Below are positions 55,796 through 64,000 of a DNA stretch of 64,000 nucleotides, one piece after another. The stretch is from Nitrososphaerota archaeon (GTDB lineage Archaea > Thermoproteota > Nitrososphaeria > Nitrososphaerales > Nitrososphaeraceae), in contig VBPX01000041.1 of NCBI GenBank assembly GCA_005877075.1, forward strand, positions 18,429-82,428, in the 5' to 3' direction. Position numbers and translations under genes: made by a program. Positions within the stretch are counted from its first letter, which is position 1. Each line of letters begins with the position of its first letter. Under the pieces are notes generated by a model. It did no database searches. It was not told the DNA's origin and worked only from the letters and a program-made list of their open reading frames with translations.

Positions 55796-56623
55796 TTGAT
55801 TAACCTCTGGGTCGCGCTTCCTGATTCATGTTTGATAGAATCTCAAACAATCCTAGAGAAAAGTTACAAAATTTCACAAATTTCCCGTGCTTGTTCGATA
55901 TTCCGCGTTAAAAAAATTTTTATTTATCATGACAAGAGCACAAAGGTAGAAAAAATCGACAAAAAAATAGCAAAAATAATACTCGAGTATCTTGATACAC
56001 CTCCGTATCTTAGGAAAAAAATTTATCCTAAAATGTGGATTTTGAAACATGCCGGAATTTTACCCCCTATCAAGTCTCCACATCACAAAACTCTGATAGA
56101 TATAAAGAATATTAAAAATAACGAGATTCGGTTTGGAATTGTAACAAAGCAAAACGATTCGTTGTATGTGGACGTAGGACTTCAGAAACTTATAAAGTAT
56201 AAAGGAACGCAAATAGGAAAAAAAGTTTTAGTAAAGATTTCAAATAACGGAGAACTATCTGCGGAGGACAGTGTAAAAGAGGAGCTTGAAGGTTATTGGG
56301 GATATGATGTTCAATTTGCAGAGTCACTATCATCATTGCTAGGAAATACGAATTGCGAAATATTAATGACTTCTATTGAAGGACTACAATTTACAAAACA
56401 TGTGGATGAATTAATAGACAAACTGAAATTGTCAAAAAACCTGCTCGTGGTATTTGGTGGCCCCAAGTTTGGTTTAAGGAAAATAATGGAATACGAAAAC
56501 AAAAAAATTTCAGAGCGTCATTATTTTCTAAACATGTTTCCGGAGCAGGGTACTCAGACTGTAAGGCTAGAAGAGGCAATTTTAGGCACTTTGTCAATAG
56601 TTAACAACTACTTGCATACTTGA
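55796..56623 (+). CDS. SPOUT-family RNA methyltransferase (upstream of rpl3)
   Basis: 275 residues. The C-terminal part has knot-forming motifs (LLVVFGGPKFGLRKIM, FLNMFPEQGTQTVRLEEAILGTL) and the middle an OB-like insertion (GIVTKQNDSLYVDVG). It matches the archaeal SPOUT family commonly found before rpl3. It probably methylates ribosomal RNA or a similar RNA; the target is unproven. 17 nt after the redoxin gene. Confidence 0.87.
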   Translation: MINLWVALPDSCLIESQTILEKSYKISQISRACSIFRVKKIFIYHDKSTKVEKIDKKIAKIILEYLDTPPYLRKKIYPKMWILKHAGILPPIKSPHHKTLIDIKNIKNNEIRFGIVTKQNDSLYVDVGLQKLIKYKGTQIGKKVLVKISNNGELSAEDSVKEELEGYWGYDVQFAESLSSLLGNTNCEILMTSIEGLQFTKHVDELIDKLKLSKNLLVVFGGPKFGLRKIMEYENKKISERHYFLNMFPEQGTQTVRLEEAILGTLSIVNNYLHT

Positions 56624-56701
56624 TTCGATAAGAGTTAAAAAAATCATTAGATTTTTTTGAGTAGAGAATTCAAATGGAGTTAATACTGTATTAAAGTTAT
56701 T

Positions 56702-56713
56702 AATTTATTAAAG
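56702..56713 (+). promoter_or_regulatory. TATA-like box for the ribosomal protein operon
   Basis: AATTTATTAAAG, 24-35 nt before the rpl3 ATG at 56737. It is the best candidate promoter for the long ribosomal run that follows. Confidence 0.4.
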
Positions 56714-56736
56714 GGAAAACAAAGATTGGAATAGTC

Positions 56737-57735
56737 ATGGGCCATCGAAAATATAGTGCACCTAGACGTGGTAGTATGGCTTTCTATCCGAGAGTCCGTG
56801 CACGAAGCCTCGAATCTAGGGTTAGGACTTGGTCTGATCCTAAATTAGAGAAATCATCATTATTGGGTTTTGCCGGATATAAGGTTACCAATTTAAATGT
56901 ACTATCTGTTGACGATAGAGAAAAGACTCCAAATTATGGCAAGAATATTATGAATTCATCTACGTTAATAGCTACCCCACCATTAAAAATAATTGGGATA
57001 AGAGCATATGGAGAAACAGCATATGGAAAAAATGTAATTTTTGATGTTTTTGCAAAGGACAATGACAAGTATCTTTCAAGAAAAGCACCCTTCAAGTACG
57101 AGGAAGGAAAATTAGACGAAATTAATGCACATGTTGATAAAATCAAACATGTAGTTGCAATCGTATCATCTTACCCCGCAACTGCTTCCTTAGCACAAAA
57201 GAAACCCTTTGTGTGGGAAATACCCATAGGAGGAAAAGATACAAAATCAAAGCTTGATTATGTGGCGAACAATTTTGGAAAACAGATGAACATTAAAGAT
57301 GTCTTTGAAACTGGGCAATTTATTGATATTTCGGGCATAACAAGAGGAAAGGGAATTGAGGGCCCGATTACTAGATTTGGTGTAAAAAGAAAACAGCATA
57401 AATCTAGAAAAAGTGTTAGAGCCCTTGGAACATTAGGACCAATCTCTCCTGCAGTAGTTACATATACAGTTCCAAGGCAAGGACAACGAGGATTTCATCA
57501 AAGGACTGAATATAATAAGAGAATTTTGATAATTTCAAATTCAGAAAAGGAGACGGATTTTAAAATTAATCCAAAGGGTGGATTTGAACATTATGGCTTG
57601 GTAAAAAATGACTACATTATAGTCAAAGGCTCAATTCCCGGAGTACCAAAAAGACTAGTCAAAATGAGATTTCCAATTCGAACTACAAGTAAGAAAGTAT
57701 TAGAGCCTAAGGTTTTGGAGGTATTGGTAAAATGA
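56737..57735 (+). CDS. rpl3: 50S ribosomal protein L3
   Basis: 332 residues, the archaeal/eukaryotic length. Start GHRKYSAPRRGSMAFYPR, TRGKGIEGPITRFG and RPGQRGFHQRTEYNK-type segment (PRQGQRGFHQRTEYN) are diagnostic. First gene of the ribosomal run; its stop overlaps rpl4 by 4 nt. Confidence 0.97.
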   Translation: MGHRKYSAPRRGSMAFYPRVRARSLESRVRTWSDPKLEKSSLLGFAGYKVTNLNVLSVDDREKTPNYGKNIMNSSTLIATPPLKIIGIRAYGETAYGKNVIFDVFAKDNDKYLSRKAPFKYEEGKLDEINAHVDKIKHVVAIVSSYPATASLAQKKPFVWEIPIGGKDTKSKLDYVANNFGKQMNIKDVFETGQFIDISGITRGKGIEGPITRFGVKRKQHKSRKSVRALGTLGPISPAVVTYTVPRQGQRGFHQRTEYNKRILIISNSEKETDFKINPKGGFEHYGLVKNDYIIVKGSIPGVPKRLVKMRFPIRTTSKKVLEPKVLEVLVK

Positions 57736-58544
57736 AAATCAAACTTAAAGATATTCGCGGAAATGAAATGGAAACTGTTGAACTTCCAGCAGTTTTCAAT
57801 ACGCCGTTTAGACCTGACATTATAAAGAAAGTCTATGTTAATGTGCTCTCAACCAAATTCCAGCCTCAAGGCAGATACCCTGCTGCTGGTGAAATTGTTA
57901 GTGCAGAATCTCGTAATACGGGTTTGGGAATTGCAAGAATTGCAAGAGCGCGTGGTGAAGGATTTCCTCGTGCTGGCCAAGCTGCTGGAGTTGCGGGTGT
58001 CAGGGCTGGAAGAATTGCACATCCTCCAGTATCATGGAAAAATAATCATAAGAAAATTAACAAAAAAGAAAAACATCTCGGATTCTGTTCTGCAATTGCA
58101 GCAACGTCAAAAAAGGATATCGTTGAAAAACGCGGACATAATGTGGGAAAGATTTTGGAGTTTCCAATTGTTGTTTCAGATGAGATGGAGAAGATAACAA
58201 AGACAGCAGAATTAAAAAAAGCATTAATGTCATTAGGATTGGAAGACGATCTCAAAAGGTCCACGAGTATAGTTAGGGTGCCATCAGGTAAGTCACGATT
58301 ACGCGGGAGAAAAAAACACTCTGCTTTGAGCTGTCTCATAGTTGTTTCTAAGAATTCTCCAATCTCTAAATTGAAAAAATCTTTACCTGGAGTTAATGTT
58401 GTCTCCGTTGAAAACTTGAGTATTATGGATCTAGTACCTGGAACAAGGCCCGTTAGATTGACAGTCTATACAAAAAATGCAATCAACTCCATGAATAAAA
58501 TAAATACGGTTTGGTCAAAAATACAGAGTGTGGTTGAACAATAA
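57732..58544 (+). CDS. rpl4: 50S ribosomal protein L4
   Basis: 270 residues. The long basic loop GFPRAGQAAGVAGVRAGRIAHPP lines the peptide exit tunnel; HSALSCLIVV and the C-terminal part follow. ATG overlaps the rpl3 stop (ATGA), so translation is coupled. Confidence 0.97.
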   Translation: MKIKLKDIRGNEMETVELPAVFNTPFRPDIIKKVYVNVLSTKFQPQGRYPAAGEIVSAESRNTGLGIARIARARGEGFPRAGQAAGVAGVRAGRIAHPPVSWKNNHKKINKKEKHLGFCSAIAATSKKDIVEKRGHNVGKILEFPIVVSDEMEKITKTAELKKALMSLGLEDDLKRSTSIVRVPSGKSRLRGRKKHSALSCLIVVSKNSPISKLKKSLPGVNVVSVENLSIMDLVPGTRPVRLTVYTKNAINSMNKINTVWSKIQSVVEQ

Positions 58545-58819
58545 TGAGTAAAGAGTCAGATAAAAATATCAATTCAGTCATTCTAAGACCCTATATCACA
58601 GAAAAGACCTTTAATTTAATAGAAAAAGAAAACAAATTAACTTTTATTGTTTCCGATGACGCAAGCAAAAAGGATGTTAACGAGGCAATAAGAACAATGT
58701 ACGAAGGTAATGTTAAAGAAATCAATATTTTCAGGACAATTCAAGGAAAAAAAGCAATTGTAAAATTTACAAAAAATGATGAAGCACGAGAGCTTGCAAC
58801 AAAGCTAGGATTGGTATAA
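58544..58819 (+). CDS. rpl23: 50S ribosomal protein L23
   Basis: 91 residues. VILRPYITEKTFNLIEKENKL and the C-terminal AIVKFTKNDEARELATKLG fit. ATG overlaps the rpl4 stop by one base. L23 sits at the tunnel exit. Followed by a 52-nt gap and then S19; L2 is not there. Confidence 0.96.
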   Translation: MSKESDKNINSVILRPYITEKTFNLIEKENKLTFIVSDDASKKDVNEAIRTMYEGNVKEINIFRTIQGKKAIVKFTKNDEARELATKLGLV

Positions 58820-58871
58820 GAATTGAATCTAGTTAAATTTAAAAGGAGTATTTTGGAGTTGATAATCTTAG

Positions 58872-59279
58872 TTGGTTCGTGAATTTAGATTTAGAGGTTA
58901 TAATGTAGATCAATTAAAGAATTTATCTATAGAATCACTTCTTCCATTATTAAATGCCCGACAAAGGCGATCGTTAGACAAAAGAGTGGGGAAGTATATG
59001 AATGATCAAAAAAGAAAACTTCGTGAAAGAATAAAAACAATCAGGGAAGGTTCAACTAATGAAACTTTGAGGACTCACGTCAGAGATATGATAATTCTTC
59101 CCGACATGGTGGACATTACAATTAATGTTCATAATGGCAAAGACTTTACACCGATTACCATAAAACCAGAGATGATTGGGCACTACTTGGGTGAATATGC
59201 AATTACGAACAAGAGAGTTCAACACGGGGCACCAGGAGTAGGAGCCTCCAGATCAAGTCTTTATGTTCCACTAAAGTGA
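58872..59279 (+). CDS. rps19: 30S ribosomal protein S19
   Basis: 135 residues, TTG start. FRFRGYNVDQLKNLSIE at the start, then RDMIILPDMVDITINVHNG, GHYLGEYAIT and GAPGVGASRSS match archaeal S19. Binds 16S rRNA head with S13. Confidence 0.96.
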   Translation: MVREFRFRGYNVDQLKNLSIESLLPLLNARQRRSLDKRVGKYMNDQKRKLRERIKTIREGSTNETLRTHVRDMIILPDMVDITINVHNGKDFTPITIKPEMIGHYLGEYAITNKRVQHGAPGVGASRSSLYVPLK

Positions 59280-59285
59280 TATATT

Positions 59286-59759
59286 ATGCCAACATATTCT
59301 TACTCATTTTCTCAGTTTGACAAAAATAAACATGTTAGAGCGGCATTGAGAGAAACCGATATTTCACATAAGCATGCAAGAGAAATCGGTCTGGCAATAA
59401 AGGGATTATCGATAGAAAGGGCTCGGAACCTTTTGGATGATGTTATTGAAAAAAAGATCGCCATTCCTTATAGAAGATATCACAATGAAGTAGCCCATCG
59501 ATCAAATATCAGAGATGGATTTTTTTCGGGTAGATTTCCAAAGAAAGCGTCAAAGGAATTTTTGAGACTTTTAGACAATTTGGAATCGAATGCAGAATAC
59601 AAAGGTATGGATTTAGATAGGTTAGAAATAATATCCTGTGTAATTCATAAAGGAACAAAACTTGAACGATTTATTCCTAGAGCTATGGGAAGATCAAGTC
59701 CTAAAATTGACACTTTAACGCATGTAGAAATTGTTGCTAAAGAGGGGAAAGTTTATTGA
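59286..59759 (+). CDS. rpl22: 50S ribosomal protein L22
   Basis: 157 residues with ALRETDISHKHAREIGLAIKG at the start and HVEIVAKEG at the end, the archaeal form with its longer loop. Its stop overlaps rps3 by 4 nt. Confidence 0.96.
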   Translation: MPTYSYSFSQFDKNKHVRAALRETDISHKHAREIGLAIKGLSIERARNLLDDVIEKKIAIPYRRYHNEVAHRSNIRDGFFSGRFPKKASKEFLRLLDNLESNAEYKGMDLDRLEIISCVIHKGTKLERFIPRAMGRSSPKIDTLTHVEIVAKEGKVY

Positions 59760-60541
59760 GCGCTATAAAAAATGTAATGAAAAATAATTTTAGAAATATG
59801 GAGCTCGATGAATATTTAAGGTCATCATTGAGTGAAGCAGGGTACGGAGGAGCTGAAGTTCAAAAAACTCCAATAGGCACTAAAATTACGTTATTTGTAA
59901 TAAGACCAGGTCTTGTCATTGGAAGAAAAGGCAGTGGGATAAGGGATTTGACCAGTAGATTGGAACAACAATTCAACTTGGAGAATGCACAAGTTTCTGT
60001 AACCGAAGTTACAAAGCCTGAATTAAATCCGCATATTATGGCAAACAGGATAGCTCAGCTGATTGAAAGAGGTACCGCCTTTCGAAGAGCTTCATTATGG
60101 ACAATAAATACTATCATGGGTGCTGGTGCAATGGGTGTGGAAATTACAATTTCTGGTAAACTTCGAGGTGAACGTGCTCATTTTGAAAAGCATTCTGCAG
60201 GAATCATCCCAAAGAGTGGAAAAATTGCAGATGAAGTTGTAAGGAATAGCACAAACAGCATTTTAACAAAAATGGGATTAGTAGGAATAAAACTTAAGAT
60301 TTCATTGCGAGAAGAAATTCATCATGATTTTGATTTGATGCTCGAAAAAGAAACAAAAAATGAAAATGAAATTGAAAACAAGGATATTCAACCTGAGTCT
60401 GATATCAAGACAGAAAGCGTTCAATCTGATTCGGATATCAAGACAGAAAGCGTTCAATCTGATTCGGATATCAAGACAGAAAGTAAAGATATTATTAACA
60501 GTGAAGTTAAGGAAATAGCCGTAAATAAAAGTGAGACTTGA
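59756..60541 (+). CDS. rps3: 30S ribosomal protein S3 with acidic repeat tail
   Basis: 261 residues, TTG start. KH domain with VIGRKGSGIRDL, then the C-terminal S3 domain (RRASLWTINTIMGAGAMGVEI). After about residue 200 the protein has a Lys/Glu/Asp/Ser-rich tail with an exact 11-residue repeat (DIKTESVQSDS), encoded by the tandem DNA repeat at 60401-60483. The tail is not part of the standard S3 fold. Overlaps rpl29 by 4 nt. Confidence 0.96.
   Translation: MSAIKNVMKNNFRNMELDEYLRSSLSEAGYGGAEVQKTPIGTKITLFVIRPGLVIGRKGSGIRDLTSRLEQQFNLENAQVSVTEVTKPELNPHIMANRIAQLIERGTAFRRASLWTINTIMGAGAMGVEITISGKLRGERAHFEKHSAGIIPKSGKIADEVVRNSTNSILTKMGLVGIKLKISLREEIHHDFDLMLEKETKNENEIENKDIQPESDIKTESVQSDSDIKTESVQSDSDIKTESKDIINSEVKEIAVNKSET
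60401..60483. repeat. 33-bp tandem repeat in the rps3 tail
   Basis: GATATCAAGACAGAAAGCGT begins each unit. Two perfect 33-bp copies (60401-60433, 60434-60466) and 17 bp of a third (60467-60483). In frame, so copy number can change without breaking S3. Confidence 0.9.
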
Positions 60542-60747
60542 TGAGCAGACTTAAATTAAAAACTTTAAGAGAATTTAATGACACTGACCTAGACTCAAAA
60601 CTTTCTGAAATTAGAGCTGATTTGTTAAAATTGAGAATTGAAAATTCAAAAGGTACACTTAAGAAAGAAACTGGAAATATAAAATGGAAGAGAAGAGATG
60701 TCGCCAGAATACTTTCTATATTGAAGGAAAGGGAACTTGCTAAATGA
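60538..60747 (+). CDS. rpl29: 50S ribosomal protein L29
   Basis: 69 residues, two-helix hairpin: LKTLREFNDTDLDSKL, then LLKLRIENSKGTL and NIKWKRRDVARILSILKERE. Starts inside the rps3 stop and its own stop overlaps the Rpp29 gene. Confidence 0.95.
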   Translation: MMSRLKLKTLREFNDTDLDSKLSEIRADLLKLRIENSKGTLKKETGNIKWKRRDVARILSILKERELAK

Positions 60748-61007
60748 CTAATAGAGATTATATGTTACAATTCGAATTCATAGGTCGAAATGCAGAAATC
60801 GAATATGGTTCATCAAATAATCAAAAAAAAATTAATGGCAAAATTATCTTTGAAACTAAAAATACGATATCGTTAAGCAATGATTCCAAGTTGTATGTTA
60901 TTCCAAAAAAATCAATACGTAGGTTAGGACTGATTTTTCAAGATGAGATTTGTTTCATGAATGGTTCTATGTTAATAGGTAGACCGGAAGATCGTTTACT
61001 AAAATAA
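60744..61007 (+). CDS. rnp1: Ribonuclease P protein component 1 (Rpp29/Pop4)
   Basis: 87 residues. Sm-like beta barrel: FIGRNAEIEYGSSNNQKKING, then KIIFETKNTISL and YVIPKKSIRRLG. Part of the archaeal RNase P holoenzyme maturing tRNA 5' ends. The position between L29 and S17 is the conserved archaeal site for this gene. Confidence 0.92.
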   Translation: MTNRDYMLQFEFIGRNAEIEYGSSNNQKKINGKIIFETKNTISLSNDSKLYVIPKKSIRRLGLIFQDEICFMNGSMLIGRPEDRLLK

Positions 61008-61021
61008 TGGTTTGATAGAGT

Positions 61022-61354
61022 ATGAGTAAAAATATTGGAGTAACAGTTTCGCAACCAAAAAGAAATTGCGATGATGAGTTGTGTCCTTTTCATGGTAAAC
61101 TATCCATAAGAGGAAAAATATTGACCGGAACGACGGTAAGTGTCAAAGCGCATAAAATGATAGTAGTTGCACGTGAATATCCAAGACCGGTTAGAAAGTA
61201 TAAGAGGTATGAGAGAAGCAGTTCAAAGGTTCATGCATTTCTACCTTCTTGTCTTGATGTAAAAGAAGGAGACGAAGTAAGGATTGCAGAGTGTAAGCCG
61301 ATATCAAAAACAATATCATTTGTAACTGTGGAGGTACTCAATAGTGACGTCTAA
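61022..61354 (+). CDS. rps17: 30S ribosomal protein S17
   Basis: 110 residues, archaeal length. CPFHGKLSIRGKILTGT, KYKRYERSSSKVHAF and EGDEVRIAECKPISK are typical. Its end overlaps rpl14 by 11 nt. Confidence 0.95.
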   Translation: MSKNIGVTVSQPKRNCDDELCPFHGKLSIRGKILTGTTVSVKAHKMIVVAREYPRPVRKYKRYERSSSKVHAFLPSCLDVKEGDEVRIAECKPISKTISFVTVEVLNSDV

Positions 61355-61778
61355 AAGTCGTGCAGTATCCGCAAAAGGGGTAGAAGAGTTTAAGCCCTAT
61401 ATTACCAGGGCATTGCCCATATCTGCTAATTTAGTTTGTGCCGACAATACAGGAGCCAAAATATTAAGGATTGCTCAAGTCACGCGTATCAAGGGTAGAC
61501 ATTCAAGAATGCCATCTGCTGCGGTAGGAGACTTTGTTAATGTTACTGTGAAAAAGGGAGCGGCAGAATTAAGAAAACAAATGTTTGGAGCTGTAATAAT
61601 CAGACAAAAATACGCTATTAGGAGACTAAATGGTGTTCGATTATCATTTGAGGACAATGCAGCGGTACTGGTTACGCCTGAAGGAGAAATAAAGGGGACT
61701 GATATAAAAGGACCAGTTGCTGCTGAGGCAGCTGAAAAGTGGCCAAGAATAGCGAATCTTGCGTCTTTGATAATATGA
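61344..61778 (+). CDS. rpl14: 50S ribosomal protein L14
   Basis: 144 residues, GTG start. SANLVCADNTGAKILRIAQV and GAVIIRQKYAIRR mark it. About twenty residues of polar N-terminal extension precede the core. Confidence 0.96.
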   Translation: MTSKSRAVSAKGVEEFKPYITRALPISANLVCADNTGAKILRIAQVTRIKGRHSRMPSAAVGDFVNVTVKKGAAELRKQMFGAVIIRQKYAIRRLNGVRLSFEDNAAVLVTPEGEIKGTDIKGPVAAEAAEKWPRIANLASLII

Positions 61779-61788
61779 GGAGAGATAG

Positions 61789-62211
61789 ATGTTTTATAAA
61801 TTGATTTCAAAACATGCAAGAGAAAAATTTTTGGGTGCTAATGTTTCGGAAAGCCAGAGAGAACAGCATAAAAAGAGAAGTGTCAGGGTAATCAAGGGCG
61901 ATACTGTTAGAATCGTAAGAGGAGAATATGCTGGAATTGAGGGAAAAGTTGAAAAGGTAAATACAGAAAGGTCAACATTATCTATTGAAGGTGTACAGAG
62001 AGAAAAAATACGCGGAGGCAATGTTAAGGTACAAATCCACGCTTCAAATGTTCAAATTATTACGTTAAATACTGAGGATGATTATCGTATGAAATCTAAA
62101 GAAAAAGAAAAAGAAAAAGTGAACGAAAAGAAAGAGAAATTAAAAAAAGGCAAAGAAATAAAAAAAGAACCTACAAAGAAAAAGGAATTGGTTAAAGTGG
62201 GATCAACTTAA
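61789..62211 (+). CDS. rpl24: 50S ribosomal protein L24 with Lys-rich tail
   Basis: 140 residues. KOW motif region VIKGDTVRIVRGEYAGIEGKV, and a C-terminal tail of about 45 residues that is nearly all Lys and Glu (EKEKEKVNEKKEKLKKG). The tail goes beyond the usual L24. It initiates 50S assembly. 10 nt after rpl14. Confidence 0.95.
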   Translation: MFYKLISKHAREKFLGANVSESQREQHKKRSVRVIKGDTVRIVRGEYAGIEGKVEKVNTERSTLSIEGVQREKIRGGNVKVQIHASNVQIITLNTEDDYRMKSKEKEKEKVNEKKEKLKKGKEIKKEPTKKKELVKVGST

Positions 62212-62213
62212 TT

Positions 62214-62933
62214 ATGGCAAAAAAAGGCGGCGATAAGAGATTAAAAAGACAGGTAGCTCCACGCTTTTGGAAAATTAATAGAAAAAGTTCAAGATTTATA
62301 CTTAACACAATGCCAGGTCCACATACAAGAAAATTTTCTTATCCTATTGGTGTGGTGTTGCGCGATCTTTTACATTTATGTTCTAATATACGCGAAGTAA
62401 AAAGATCTTTAAATAAAGGTCTCATAAGCGTAGACGGTGAAATGATTCGACGTCCAAATTTTCCGGTCGGATTAATGGATACTGTAGAAATAAAACCTTC
62501 AAATGAATTTTACAGATTCGTACCTTCAAATGGAATTCCACTTTCTGCAATAAAAATAAAATCAGATGAAAAAAATTTAAAGTTGGAAAAGATAAAATCT
62601 AAGGTCACATCAAAGAAAAATCAATATCAATATGGTCTTCATGACGGAAGAACATTTCTAAGCGAAGAGTCTTATAGTGTCAATGATACATGTTTGATTG
62701 AATTACCATCATTTGGAATCAAAAATTATGTACAACTGAAAGAAGGATGCAGTGTTATTGTTACTAGAGGAGAAAACGCTGGCAATATTGGGAAGGTTGA
62801 AGAAATTAAAACTGGATCGTTTTCATTGCCAAAACGCGTACTGGTTTCTATGGGTGAGAAAACTGTAGAATTACCTATTGATATTGTCATGGCAATTGGT
62901 TTTGATTCGTCATTAATTCAGGTGAGCAAGTAG
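62214..62933 (+). CDS. rps4e: 30S ribosomal protein S4e
   Basis: 239 residues. Start AKKGGDKRLKRQVAPRFW, the S4-like RNA-binding part (SLNKGLISVDG) and a KOW-like domain (VIVTRGENAGNIGKVEEI). Archaeal/eukaryotic-specific protein, a good domain marker. Starts 3 nt after rpl24. Confidence 0.96.
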   Translation: MAKKGGDKRLKRQVAPRFWKINRKSSRFILNTMPGPHTRKFSYPIGVVLRDLLHLCSNIREVKRSLNKGLISVDGEMIRRPNFPVGLMDTVEIKPSNEFYRFVPSNGIPLSAIKIKSDEKNLKLEKIKSKVTSKKNQYQYGLHDGRTFLSEESYSVNDTCLIELPSFGIKNYVQLKEGCSVIVTRGENAGNIGKVEEIKTGSFSLPKRVLVSMGEKTVELPIDIVMAIGFDSSLIQVSK

Positions 62934-62934
62934 A

Positions 62935-63444
62935 ATGAGTATGGCAAGCAATATGAAACAAATTAGTTTGGAAAAGGTGGTGATAAACATTGGAGTCGGA
63001 AAGTCTGGAGAACCGTTAGAAAGAGCAAAGAATGCATTAGAAGAATTAACCTCAAGAAAACCTACTCAATGTAGCGCAAAAAATAATGTAAGGGATTTTG
63101 GAATCCACAAAGGCGAACCAATAGGTGCAAAAGTTACACTAAGGAACACTGAGGCACTGGAGTTTACCAAAAGAATAATAGAATCAAAGAGCAATAAATT
63201 GCAAAAGTCTTCCTTTGATAATTATGGAAATATTTCCATAGGAATCCGTGAACACATTGATATTCCTGGAGCAAAGTATAATCCCGACATTGGAATATTT
63301 GGTATGAACGTCTGTATATCTTTGTCAAGACCAGGTTATAGGATACTTAACAAGAGCAACCCTAGAAAGTTAGGCAAAAAACATAGAATTTCAAAATATG
63401 AAGCTATTGAATTTTTTGAAAATTTGGGGGTTGAGATGGTTTAA
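62935..63444 (+). CDS. rpl5: 50S ribosomal protein L5
   Basis: 169 residues. [21 protein letters not shown] and [15 protein letters not shown] segment ([17 protein letters not shown]) identify L5. Binds 5S rRNA. Its TAA shares one base with the rps14 ATG. Confidence 0.96.
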   Translation: MSMASNMKQISLEKVVINIGVGKSGEPLERAKNALEELTSRKPTQCSAKNNVRDFGIHKGEPIGAKVTLRNTEALEFTKRIIESKSNKLQKSSFDNYGNISIGIREHIDIPGAKYNPDIGIFGMNVCISLSRPGYRILNKSNPRKLGKKHRISKYEAIEFFENLGVEMV

Positions 63445-63623
63445 TGCCAAAACCGAGAGAATATGAAGTCACAGGTAGGAAACAACGCATACATGGAAAG
63501 GGGACACGCTGGTGCAAGAGATGTGGATGCTATTCTGGGCTTATACAGGCCTATGACATAATGCTCTGTAGACAATGTTTTAGGGAAGTAGCAATAAAAT
63601 TAGGCTTTAGGAAATATGAATAG
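63444..63623 (+). CDS. rps14: 30S ribosomal protein S14 (zinc-binding)
   Basis: 59 residues. [20 protein letters not shown] followed by RQCF gives the four zinc cysteines of the short S14 type; the tail LGFRKYE fits. One-base overlap with rpl5 (TAATG). Confidence 0.95.
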   Translation: MPKPREYEVTGRKQRIHGKGTRWCKRCGCYSGLIQAYDIMLCRQCFREVAIKLGFRKYE

Positions 63624-63640
63624 AAAATCTAGTGAATGAG

Positions 63641-64000
63641 ATGCCCGCATTAAATATCCTGTCAAATCTTTTTACGACTTTATATAATAATGAAATTAGA
63701 AGAAAAAAAGAATGCATAGTAAGTCCATCTTCAAGGTTTTCCAGTGAGGTACTGCGAGTAATGCAAAAACACAGATATATTGGAGAGTTTGAACAAGTAG
63801 ATGATTCTAGAGCTGGCAAATTTAAAATACAATTGTTGGCAAAAATAAACAAATGTGGAATAATTACTCCAAAATTTAGTGTCAAGAAGAATGAGTACTT
63901 GAATTGGGAGAGACAATTTCTTCCGGCTTATAATATGGGAATCCTAATTGTTTCAACAAGTAAAGGTGTCCTGACTCATCATGAGGCGCAGGAAATGGGA
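63641..64000 (+). CDS. rps8: 30S ribosomal protein S8 (partial)
   Basis: The first 120 residues are present; the window ends just short of the C-terminus. NILSNLFTTLYNNEIRRKKE at the start and GILIVSTSKGVLTHHEA near the end fit S8. ATG at 63641; a GTG three codons earlier (63632) is possible. 17 nt after rps14. Confidence 0.95.
   Translation, partial: MPALNILSNLFTTLYNNEIRRKKECIVSPSSRFSSEVLRVMQKHRYIGEFEQVDDSRAGKFKIQLLAKINKCGIITPKFSVKKNEYLNWERQFLPAYNMGILIVSTSKGVLTHHEAQEMG

Overview
The window is archaeal and comes from an ammonia-oxidising member of the Nitrososphaerota (Thaumarchaeota). By its low G+C (my impression, not counted) and gene style it resembles the Nitrososphaera/Nitrosocosmicus branch. 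The evidence is the archaeal S10/spc ribosomal block (with S4e and the RNase P protein Rpp29), Nop5-fibrillarin, aRF1, a proteasome alpha subunit, Trm1, RNase HII and archaeal-type aminoacyl-tRNA synthetases. It also carries the B12-dependent methylmalonyl-CoA mutase set used in the thaumarchaeal 3-hydroxypropionate/4-hydroxybutyrate carbon-fixation cycle. Genes are mostly monocistronic or in short runs. TTG and GTG starts are common, and several starts lie about 25-30 nt after a TATA-like box, which suggests leaderless transcripts.

Layout. 1-5.4 kb is accessory and envelope-related: a secreted protein with MopE-like Asp-rich repeats (cut by the window edge), a 1 kb stretch with only a gene remnant, an HprK-like P-loop protein, a flippase with a frameshifted N-terminus, a secreted Cys/Asn repeat protein and a DedA-like membrane protein. 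5.4-13.7 kb is housekeeping: ProRS, a J-domain protein, NadE, threonine synthase, an asparagine-synthase-like enzyme without a glutaminase domain, a winged-helix regulator, small zinc proteins and RpiA. 13.8-18.6 kb is the branched-chain amino acid operon ilvB-ilvN-leuA-leuB. ilvC (26.3 kb) and a broken-looking ilvD (37.8 kb) lie apart. 18.7-22.2 kb holds epimerase, mutase large subunit and MeaB-type GTPase on one strand, with the B12-binding subunit divergent. 22.2-26.3 kb is sparse, with decayed or frameshifted ORFs (a CHRD protein, a MEDS-receiver protein), a tiny C2H2 finger and a dual-specificity phosphatase. 26.3-33.1 kb carries IlvC, NadM, MetRS, S-adenosylhomocysteinase, a Rieske ferredoxin and CysRS. 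33-43 kb mixes two secreted proteins, a HTH-CBS regulator, aRF1, a HIT protein, IlvD, a zinc dehydrogenase and an LsrF-like aldolase/thiolase. 43-48 kb is RNA biology (Nop5, fibrillarin, RNase HII, Trm1) plus a TPR protein. 48.7-56.6 kb has an orphan ABC ATPase, a MetF-like reductase, a NUDIX hydrolase, UbiD, PurC, DUF371, the proteasome alpha subunit, a thioredoxin-fold protein and a SPOUT methyltransferase. 56.7-64 kb is L3-L4-L23-S19-L22-S3-L29-Rpp29-S17-L14-L24-S4e-L5-S14-S8. L2 is missing from its usual place between L23 and S19.

Two patterns stand out. Several recognisable genes are broken by a single reading-frame change (flippase, CHRD, MEDS-receiver, ilvD, TPR; RNase HII also lacks a standard start). 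Because ilvD and rnhB should be needed, sequence or assembly error must be weighed against real decay. The window is also rich in tiny zinc-binding proteins (C2H2 fingers, zinc ribbons, YHS), several under 50 residues. I found no CRISPR array, insertion sequence, rRNA or convincing tRNA, and no clear multi-gene novel system.
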